Assembly: GCA_023418315.1 (NCBI GenBank)
Contig: JAEZZY010000012.1
Location: forward strand, 1-30,802
DNA length: 30,802 bases
Reading direction: 5' to 3'
Source: Bacteroidota bacterium
Lineage (GTDB): Bacteria; Bacteroidota; Bacteroidia; Chitinophagales; Chitinophagaceae
The first letter of the stretch is position 1; each line of letters starts with the position of its first letter. The notes below the pieces were generated by a model. It was not told the DNA's origin. It did not search any database and worked only from the letters and a program-made list of their open reading frames with translations. Both the position numbers and the translations under genes were made by a program. Shown here one piece after another: positions 25,372 through 30,802 of this stretch.

Positions 25372-25611
25372 TTATCGCAGTTTGGGTGTGCTTTTAAAAA
25401 AATCATCCCAATGCGCATTATCCTTGTGCAGATATTCTCCTTCCATAGCCTTGAGTACCGTTTGCAGCCACAATTTCTTTTCTTCTTCATCATTCATTTT
25501 CTCAAACATATCTCCAAACAATGATACATGGATACCCATTTCACGGGCAACTCTCAGCAACAAATCCAATTGTTCAGGGCGGTCGCTCTCTAATACTACT
25601 ACGCTGCTCAT
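25372..25611 (-). CDS. Antitoxin of a MazF-type toxin-antitoxin pair
   Basis: This 79-residue acidic protein starts MSSVVVLESDRPEQLDLLLRVAREMGI and ends in a flexible stretch (EYLHKDNAHWDDFFKSTPKLR) like those that wrap around MazF dimers. Its TAA is immediately followed by the toxin ATG, the usual antitoxin-toxin coupling. The N-terminal part does not look like a classical MazE AbrB fold, so it belongs to another antitoxin type common in Bacteroidetes. The ATG at 25611 is preferred to one at 25647 because a -7 box lies between them. With the toxin frameshifted, this gene may be an orphan. Confidence 0.75.
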   Translation of the reverse strand: MSSVVVLESDRPEQLDLLLRVAREMGIHVSLFGDMFEKMNDEEEKKLWLQTVLKAMEGEYLHKDNAHWDDFFKSTPKLR

Positions 25612-25615
25612 ATCA

Positions 25616-25623
25616 CAAATGTA
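25616..25623 (-). promoter_or_regulatory. -7 box, possible leaderless start of the antitoxin
   Basis: TACATTTG on the minus strand matches TAnnTTTG and ends 4 bases before the antitoxin ATG at 25611. No -33 TTTG is seen. An operator is expected here because such pairs repress themselves, but I see no clear palindrome. Confidence 0.35.
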
Positions 25624-25857
25624 AACAATTATTTTCCATCGCTTCATTCATACATTCACTCGTAAATGTTGTTTACATAAGGCTTCTGAAACGTTTGCTC
25701 ATGCGCATTTGCAATTAATATTCACAGAACTTGATTTTGCGTTTTTTTGTAAAAACAGTTTTCTATGGCAGCCGCTACTTATCATATTGCAAGAAGCTGT
25801 CAGGTTGTGCTGATTTTCCCTTTTCTACCCGCGCCATATTTTGGCGTACTCTAAAAA

Positions 25858-25865
25858 TACTTTTG
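25858..25865 (+). promoter_or_regulatory. -7 box for the AAA ATPase cassette
   Basis: TACTTTTG matches TAnnTTTG and ends 25 bases before the ATG at 25891, a normal leader length. A TTTG at 25840 is only 14 bases upstream, shorter than usual. This is the only promoter-like site found ahead of the three-gene cassette. Confidence 0.45.
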
Positions 25866-25890
25866 TCCGAACATAAAAAAGACGAGAGTT

Positions 25891-27054
25891 ATGACCATCC
25901 ATGAACTGAACATTGAGCAACTGCAACGGAATAGTTTTGATGTCGGAGACACTTCTGCAAAAATGCCTATTTCTGATGTATTCACTTCCAGTAACTATCA
26001 TTCTCCTCATGAAGATTTCCAAATGTTTGTTGCTCATTTTAATACTTTGCCCAACTTGATTGAGTTAAGCTGGATAGACTGTGATAAAGCAACTAAATGG
26101 CTGGCAAAAACTTTCCAACATGAAATTAAAGACATGTATTATAGTGCGCACAATACATACAGTAAACATATAGTTGTAGAAAATGTTTTTTATTTCTTGT
26201 TTGATGATTTACTGCTCAGTTTTAATTGCACATGGTCAAAAGTGCGTTTGTTATACCGCAATACACCCTATTCCCAAATAATGGAATTTACCGATATGCT
26301 TCATAAATTCAAACAACGGCAAAAAAGACTCCCCAAAATATCTTTAGTAACGATAGATTCTGATGGTCTTGCTACGAAATCAATGCACATTACTAAGCCC
26401 ACGTTGCAGCTTCATGATAATTACAATGATGATTTTAAAAACATCCACCAAACTATCTTGAAAAGGCTTTCAAAGAAAAATGACAAGGGGTTGGTATTGC
26501 TGCATGGAAAACCGGGTACGGGCAAAACGTCGTATATCCGTTATCTGGCGACATCTTTAAAGAAAAAAATCATCTTTTTGCCGCCCAATATGGCAGCGCA
26601 TATCACATCGCCTCAGCTAATGCCTATATTGATTGATAATCCCAATTCCGTTTTTGTGATTGAAGATGCGGAAAACATCGTGATAGACCGCGAAAAAGAA
26701 GGCGCATCGCCGGTATCGGCATTGCTCAATCTGGCAGACGGCTTGCTTTCCGACTGCCTCAACATTCAAATCATTTGTTCGTTCAACACCGATATTTCCA
26801 AAGTGGACAACGCGCTGATTCGCAAAGGTCGGCTGATTGCAAAGTATGAGTTTAACGAACTGGAAATACAAAAGGCACAACTGCTTTCCAATAAATTAGG
26901 ATTTACTACCCGAATCACGCAGCCTATGACTTTGACCGAAATATACAATCAACAGGAACGGGATTTTACGAAATCCAACATCCAACGCAAGCGCATAGGG
27001 TTTCAGGTTATGGAAGAAGTACCTTCTTTAAGTAATATTGAATCACCTTTTTAA
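25891..27054 (+). CDS. AAA-family ATPase
   Basis: This 387-residue protein has an uncharacterised N-terminal half (1 to about 180) and an AAA ATPase domain. The Walker A motif GKPGTGKT is at 206-213 and Walker B (SVFVIEDAE) is near 253-261. A sensor-like SFNTDISKVDNALIRKGRLI follows, with the arginine-finger type RKGRL. The order and spacing resemble BCS1-like AAA proteins, but there is no membrane segment. Such proteins remodel other proteins or complexes using ATP. It ends 10 bases before the ATG of the WD40-like gene, so it is probably co-transcribed with the next two genes. The N-terminal half probably recognises the target. Confidence 0.88.
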   Translation: MTIHELNIEQLQRNSFDVGDTSAKMPISDVFTSSNYHSPHEDFQMFVAHFNTLPNLIELSWIDCDKATKWLAKTFQHEIKDMYYSAHNTYSKHIVVENVFYFLFDDLLLSFNCTWSKVRLLYRNTPYSQIMEFTDMLHKFKQRQKRLPKISLVTIDSDGLATKSMHITKPTLQLHDNYNDDFKNIHQTILKRLSKKNDKGLVLLHGKPGTGKTSYIRYLATSLKKKIIFLPPNMAAHITSPQLMPILIDNPNSVFVIEDAENIVIDREKEGASPVSALLNLADGLLSDCLNIQIICSFNTDISKVDNALIRKGRLIAKYEFNELEIQKAQLLSNKLGFTTRITQPMTLTEIYNQQERDFTKSNIQRKRIGFQVMEEVPSLSNIESPF

Positions 27055-27064
27055 AATAAAAAAC

Positions 27065-27367
27065 ATGAACATCGTAAAACTCGTAAACGGAAAAGTAGAA
27101 CTTAGAAAAGACAATGGTTTACTGCTAAGAACCATTGTTGGTTCGGACGCAGTAGATGCTAACATCAATGCTGACGGAACTTTAATTGTAGTAACAACCT
27201 CAAAGGGTAAAGTAGAATTGCGAAAAGAAAACGGGCTTTTGGTAAGAATAATTTGCGTCAGAGATGCCGTTGCTGCAAAATTCAGCGGAGCGGAAATTTT
27301 AGTAACAACTACAAAAGGAAAAATCGAAATTCGTAAAGAGAATGGGTTGTTGATTAGAACTATTTAA
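27065..27367 (+). CDS. Small protein of WD40-like blade repeats
   Basis: This 100-residue protein consists of three near-identical units, each ending (N/K)GK(V/I)E(L/I)RK(D/E)NGLL(L/V/I)R. They are spaced about 40 residues apart, the length of one WD40 propeller blade. The second unit reads DAVDANINADGTLIVVTTSK then GKVELRKENG, which follows the WD40 pattern (DGxxLxTxSxDGxVxLWDxxxG) but lacks the Trp-Asp. Two and a half blades cannot close a propeller, so the protein may assemble as a multimer or be a cut-down derivative. The ATG at 27065 is preferred over 27038, which overlaps the ATPase stop. Function unknown. Confidence 0.65.
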   Translation: MNIVKLVNGKVELRKDNGLLLRTIVGSDAVDANINADGTLIVVTTSKGKVELRKENGLLVRIICVRDAVAAKFSGAEILVTTTKGKIEIRKENGLLIRTI

Positions 27368-27396
27368 AACGGCATATTGAAAAAAATAGAACATTT

Positions 27397-28242
27397 ATGA
27401 GTTATCAATTTTGTGATTTTTCGGAAGAAGATAAAGACCAATTAAAGCAAGTTTTTGAAACACCTTTCAAAATAGACGAAAGTGGTTTTCTTAAAATTTG
27501 TAACGGTTATAAAATATTTAAAGAAGATTTTGCCTATCAGGGAGATGCAAAAGAACAGAAAGAAGAACTCAAATTGGTTACAATTGAAAGAAACGAAATT
27601 CTTCCCAAAACAGACCACGAGGGTTTTATCAAAAAATATGAAAGCAAGGAATATAGAGTAGGAATTGATTTGCCTATTTTATTACGTCCTGAAAAACCTA
27701 ATGGCAAAACAATATTCTTTGTTGCTGAAGACCCGCTTCGGAATTTTGATTGCGACAATGTAATATTGGCTACTCCCTTTGGAGTTCACGTTAAATACAG
27801 TAGAGAAAAAACGATAAAAAAAGTCTATTGGCAAGTAATGGGAAATTTGTTGGACAAAGGTTATTCAGTTTATGTAACGGACACTTTTAAAATTTGGGTT
27901 AGCGAAAATGGTAAAAAGAAAAAAGAAATGATTCCAAACGATTTATTTCAACATTTTACATCTTCTCTCCAAAAAGAAATAGATTGGTTGAAACCTAATT
28001 TGATTGTTTGTTATGGAAATCCTGCCTATAGAGCAGTTTGTGAAGTCGCAAAAAATCACAAGGGACAGATTCTTCATTTCCCTCATCCTGCAGCATGGGC
28101 AGATGATTGGAAAAAAGAGTTTAAGAACAACTCAAGAGCTACCCATGAAAACAAGATAAAACATATAAACACGAAAATAGAAAACACCCTATCTATGCTA
28201 AGTTTTCATCGTTCGACACTATCCCGTAAAGTGTGTAACTAA
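27397..28242 (+). CDS. Uracil-DNA-glycosylase-like protein, 3' end altered by IS insertion
   Basis: The 281 residues have an N-terminal part without a known domain, then a fold in the order of uracil-DNA glycosylases. FFVAEDPLRN (107-116) is in the place of the GExPG loop, VYVTDTFKIW (158-167) matches the strand with the TNxxK-like motif, KPNLIVCYGNPA (199-210) matches the LxPxxIxxLGxxA segment, and HFPHPA (227-232) matches the HPSP loop. The Fe-S cysteines of family 4 enzymes are absent and catalytic residues differ, so glycosylase activity is uncertain. The last few residues and the stop codon come from IS256 sequence, so the original C-terminus is lost. It is markedly AT-rich. Confidence 0.6.
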   Translation: MSYQFCDFSEEDKDQLKQVFETPFKIDESGFLKICNGYKIFKEDFAYQGDAKEQKEELKLVTIERNEILPKTDHEGFIKKYESKEYRVGIDLPILLRPEKPNGKTIFFVAEDPLRNFDCDNVILATPFGVHVKYSREKTIKKVYWQVMGNLLDKGYSVYVTDTFKIWVSENGKKKKEMIPNDLFQHFTSSLQKEIDWLKPNLIVCYGNPAYRAVCEVAKNHKGQILHFPHPAAWADDWKKEFKNNSRATHENKIKHINTKIENTLSMLSFHRSTLSRKVCN

Positions 28243-28267
28243 AAATTACGTTGGGGTTTGGCTTTAT

Positions 28268-29464
28268 TTAAAGTTGCACCCTGTTTTCAAAAATAGTTAA
28301 GAACTGATTGAGTATAATCCCCCAATTTTGAATAGGCAACGACCATTTTTTGGTAGCCTCCCTAAGCGCCAAATATACGGATTTCATAACAGCCTCATCG
28401 GTTGGGAAAGAAAGCTTGTTTTTGGTGTACTTTCTGATTTTACCATTTAAGTTTTCGATTAGATTGGTTGTGTAAATGATTTTTCTGATTTCCAACGGGA
28501 ACTCAAAGAATACGGTGAGTTCTTCCCAATTTTCCCTCCAGGATTTTACGGCATAGGAATATTTGCTGTTCCATTTATTTGCAAAGGCATTCAGCGCCAT
28601 TTCTGCCGCTTGTTTGGTAGGAGCCGTATAAATATCCTTCATGTCCTTTGAGAACTCTTTTTTGTCTTTCCAAACCACATATTTGGATGCGTTTCTTATT
28701 TGATGCACTACACAAATCTGCGTTTTAGATTCGGGGAAAACACTGGTAATCGTTTGGGTAAACCCATTGAGATTATCGGTTGCAGTGATGAGTATATCTT
28801 GTACGCCTCTTGCTTTTAGATCGGTCAGTACCCCCATCCAAAAGGATGCACTTTCATTTTTTCCCAACCACATACCCAACACCTCTTTTTTGCCCTCTCT
28901 GTTTAGCCCTACAGCCAAATAAATGGTCTTGTTGGTCACTTTTGAGTTCTCTCTTACTTTGAATACGATACCATCCATCCACACGATAAGATAAACAGGC
29001 TCTAAGGGACGGTTCTGCCAGGCTATGATATCATTGGCCACCGTATCGGTAATACGGGAAATCGTGGAAGCAGATACCTCAAAGTTATAGACTTCTCTTA
29101 GTTGTTGTTCAATATCGCTTACGGTCATCCCTTTGGCATACAACGATACAATAACGTTTTCCACGCCATCCACGATATTTTGACGTTTGGGGACAATCAT
29201 GGGATTGAAAGAGGCATCTCTGTCTCTAGGTACATTAATTTGGCTTTCGCCCAAAGACGTTTTTACTTTTTTGCTACTGTAGCCATTACGGCCATTGGAT
29301 GAAGTGCTCTTTTCGTTTTTGTCATACCCCAAATGGGCGGAAAGCTCGCCTTCCAATAGCTTTTCCAGCCCTCGCTTTTGAATTTGGGTTAAAAATTGTT
29401 TCAGGTCTTCGCCTGTTTGAATTTGAGATAATATCTCGTCGGTTAGGTTTTGTGAATCTTTCAT
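28268..29464 (-). CDS. IS256-family transposase
   Basis: This full-length 398-residue DDE transposase of the mutator type has the catalytic acids in the expected context: Asp164 in VWMDGI, Asp230 in TATDNLNGF and Glu337 in NLIENLNGKIRKY. The family CxxH motif (CVVHQIRN) is at 251-258. The N-terminal helical DNA-binding part (LTDEILSQIQ, HLGYDKNE, RNGYSSKKV) is also typical. The gene is intact and probably active. A perfect 36-base palindrome lies 28 bases upstream of its ATG. Confidence 0.95.
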   Translation of the reverse strand: MKDSQNLTDEILSQIQTGEDLKQFLTQIQKRGLEKLLEGELSAHLGYDKNEKSTSSNGRNGYSSKKVKTSLGESQINVPRDRDASFNPMIVPKRQNIVDGVENVIVSLYAKGMTVSDIEQQLREVYNFEVSASTISRITDTVANDIIAWQNRPLEPVYLIVWMDGIVFKVRENSKVTNKTIYLAVGLNREGKKEVLGMWLGKNESASFWMGVLTDLKARGVQDILITATDNLNGFTQTITSVFPESKTQICVVHQIRNASKYVVWKDKKEFSKDMKDIYTAPTKQAAEMALNAFANKWNSKYSYAVKSWRENWEELTVFFEFPLEIRKIIYTTNLIENLNGKIRKYTKNKLSFPTDEAVMKSVYLALREATKKWSLPIQNWGIILNQFLTIFENRVQL

Positions 29465-29491
29465 AAAATATAAAATTTAAAATTAACTGAT

Positions 29492-29527
29492 AAAAAATAT
29501 GTTGGGGCGCGCCCCAACATATTTTTT
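29492..29527. repeat. Perfect 36-base palindrome upstream of the IS256 transposase
   Basis: A perfect palindrome with a GC-only core (GGGGCGCGCCCC) and AT-rich arms ending in six A and six T. On the transposase strand it would form a hairpin with a terminal T run, so it can act as a terminator or stop outside transcription from reaching the transposase. Its outer part overlaps the proposed right inverted repeat of the element. Confidence 0.8.
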
Positions 29528-29554
29528 CACAACTATCCGAAAATTTTTTTAAAA

Positions 29555-29611
29555 GAAAAGTCCCGATTATCTTACTCGTTGCATCAACTAAGCTAACCAT
29601 TGGGACTTTTC
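29555..29611 (+). repeat. Inverted repeat covering the IS4 transposase start
   Basis: GAAAAGTCCC (29555-29564) and GGGACTTTTC (29602-29611) are perfect 10-base inverted repeats with a 37-base loop. The second arm covers the proposed TTG start at 29600-29602. Folding of a transcript that enters from outside would hide the start, as known for some IS elements such as IS10. It could instead be part of the element end. Confidence 0.65.
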
Positions 29612-30802
29612 AAGAGGAATAAAAATAATAATCATCCGCTACTTCGACAAATAATTGATTTAGTACCGGCTCACATTTTACAGGGCTGCATTCAAAAACA
29701 TCAATCGGACAAAGGTTGTTCGCGCTACCGTACCTACGATCAATTTGTGGCTCAAACTTTCGGACAGCTAAATAAATGCTACACACTGGAGGATATAAGC
29801 GCAGGCATAGCCGTTAATAAAACCTTCATTGCCGACCTGGGGCTACGGCAAAGCCCTGCCCGCTCTACCATGAGTGACGGCAACAAAAAGCGTAGTTATA
29901 AAGTCTTTGAAAGCCTTTATTATAGGCTACTGAGCCATTACCGTTGCGTGTTGAAGAACAAACATCAAAGTGTAGTCATTGACGAAGTGAATAATAAGAC
30001 TATCAAAATTGTGGACAGCACCACCATCAGCCTTTGCTTATCGCTTTTTAACTGGGCAAAGTTTCGGACAGCTAAAGGAGGACTGAAAATACATACTTGC
30101 TGGGACGACTCTTTGGCGTTACCTGATTTGGTCAACATTACCGAGGCTCGTACTCATGATGTAAAAGGACATCCCAGCCGCATCTATCCGAAAGGCACCA
30201 TAGTAATAGAGGACAAAGGATATTTCGACTTCTCGCTGATGGCGGCCCGGTGTACTGCCGAAAACTACTTCGTTACCCGAATAAAAGACAACACCCTCTA
30301 TGAAGCGCTAAAAGAGCGAGACCTTCCTGCCGCAGAAGACCAACACATCATCCGCGATGAAGAAATAATGCTAACCGGCACTAAAGCCATTGAAAGCGGT
30401 ATGGGCAACTATGCCCTGCGCCGGGTAGTAGTCTATGACGAGCAAAATGACAAAACCATAGAGGTACTCACCAACAATTTTGAATGGAAAGCCGCAACGA
30501 TAGCAGCCCTATACAAAAAACGATGGGATATAGAGCTATTCTTCAAGGCTATGAAGCAAAACCTACAGATAAAAACTTTTTTGGGAACTTCTGAAAATGC
30601 GGTACGCTCTCAAATCTTTATAGCCCTTATTTGCTATCTGCTTTTAGAGCTATTGCGCCGAAATACCTGCAAAACAAAACATGCCTTCAGCAATTTCGTA
30701 GAGCGTATCAGAATCTGCCTGGCTTATTACCTAAGCCTCGATTATGTATGTAATCACATCAGCCAGGGTGCAAAAACTATTGCCAAACCACCAAAACCTC
30801 CT
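29600..30802 (+). CDS. IS4-family transposase, partial at the window edge
   Basis: The frame is open for 401 codons to the last base with no stop, so the gene continues beyond the window. The N-terminal region (HPLLRQIIDLVPAHILQG, then YRTYDQFVAQTFGQL) matches the DUF4372-type start of Bacteroidetes IS4 transposases. Catalytic marks are readable: IVDSTTISLCL with the first Asp, VIEDKGYFD with the second, and YKKRWDIELFFKAMKQ, which is the YREK motif with the catalytic Glu. No ATG lies near the start. The first in-frame choice after a stop at 29594 is a TTG at 29600, so the start is provisional. No frameshift is seen. Confidence 0.88.
   Translation, partial: MGLFKRNKNNNHPLLRQIIDLVPAHILQGCIQKHQSDKGCSRYRTYDQFVAQTFGQLNKCYTLEDISAGIAVNKTFIADLGLRQSPARSTMSDGNKKRSYKVFESLYYRLLSHYRCVLKNKHQSVVIDEVNNKTIKIVDSTTISLCLSLFNWAKFRTAKGGLKIHTCWDDSLALPDLVNITEARTHDVKGHPSRIYPKGTIVIEDKGYFDFSLMAARCTAENYFVTRIKDNTLYEALKERDLPAAEDQHIIRDEEIMLTGTKAIESGMGNYALRRVVVYDEQNDKTIEVLTNNFEWKAATIAALYKKRWDIELFFKAMKQNLQIKTFLGTSENAVRSQIFIALICYLLLELLRRNTCKTKHAFSNFVERIRICLAYYLSLDYVCNHISQGAKTIAKPPKPP

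Larger units (their letters stand above)
28231..29533 (-). mobile_element. IS256-family insertion sequence
   Basis: The element holds one transposase gene and is about 1.3 kb, the family length. Imperfect inverted ends can be proposed at 28231-28256 and 29512-29533: the left starts GTGTGTAACTA and ends GTTGGGG, and the reverse complement of the right starts GTTGTGAAAAA and ends GTTGGGG. Flanking bases (CCCGTAAA left, TATCCGAAA right) are similar but not an exact target duplication, so the boundaries are approximate. Insertion cut the end of the UDG-like gene. Confidence 0.65.

Noticed and set aside
28218..29543. ACTATCCCGTAAA (28218) and ACTATCCGAAAA (29532) as inverted ends of the IS256 element
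   Set aside because: They are in the same orientation, so they cannot be terminal inverted repeats; they may instead be a degenerate target duplication.
29322..29600. 92-codon minus-strand frame overlapping the IS256 transposase start
   Set aside because: It is a shifted frame of the transposase N-terminus and passes through the palindrome.

Overview
The window looks like a chromosome segment of a Bacteroidota bacterium, probably Chitinophagaceae-like. The evidence is repeated matches to the Bacteroidetes promoter consensus (TTTG, 19-21 bases, TAnnTTTG), two proteins with type IX secretion C-terminal domains, a TonB-dependent receptor with an accessory lipoprotein, and housekeeping genes of Bacteroidetes type (single-chain PurL, RlmH, Xth, an S9 peptidase). 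No tRNA, rRNA gene or CRISPR array is visible.

Layout. 1-523: tandem leftward promoters, probably for a stable RNA operon beyond the left edge. 524-3265: a TPR protein and tilS on the plus strand, converging on rlmH and a rhomboid protease. 3478-8343: a beta-helix protein and two paralogous secreted propeller-like proteins, shaped by a tandem duplication that left a 3' fragment of the beta-helix gene. 8491-14698: a rightward run of an amidotransferase-fold protein, a haem-binding protein, xth, an Ig-like lipoprotein and an S9 peptidase, closed by a strong bidirectional terminator. 14800-19945: a PolB-type exonuclease, a coiled-coil membrane protein, purL, a small unknown protein and a hibernation factor. 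19973-21049: a bacterial GRAS-domain protein. 21112-24602: a leftward copper-acquisition-like locus of a small Cys protein, a lipoprotein with two YtkA-like domains, and an OprC-like TonB receptor that keeps the CxxxM and HxM copper ligands.

25043-30802 is an accessory, mobile region. It holds a MazF-type toxin broken by a frameshift with its intact antitoxin, then a same-strand AAA ATPase, a small WD40-like repeat protein and a uracil-DNA-glycosylase-like protein. The last is cut at its 3' end by an IS256-family element, followed by an IS4-family element running off the right edge. The AAA / WD40-like / UDG-like cassette is the best candidate for an undescribed system. Its genes are AT-rich compared with the rest, tightly spaced and next to a toxin-antitoxin remnant. 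A role in defence or DNA processing is inference only.

Several genes (Ig-like lipoprotein, GRAS protein, antitoxin) have a TAnnTTTG box ending only 4-7 bases before the ATG, which suggests leaderless transcripts.
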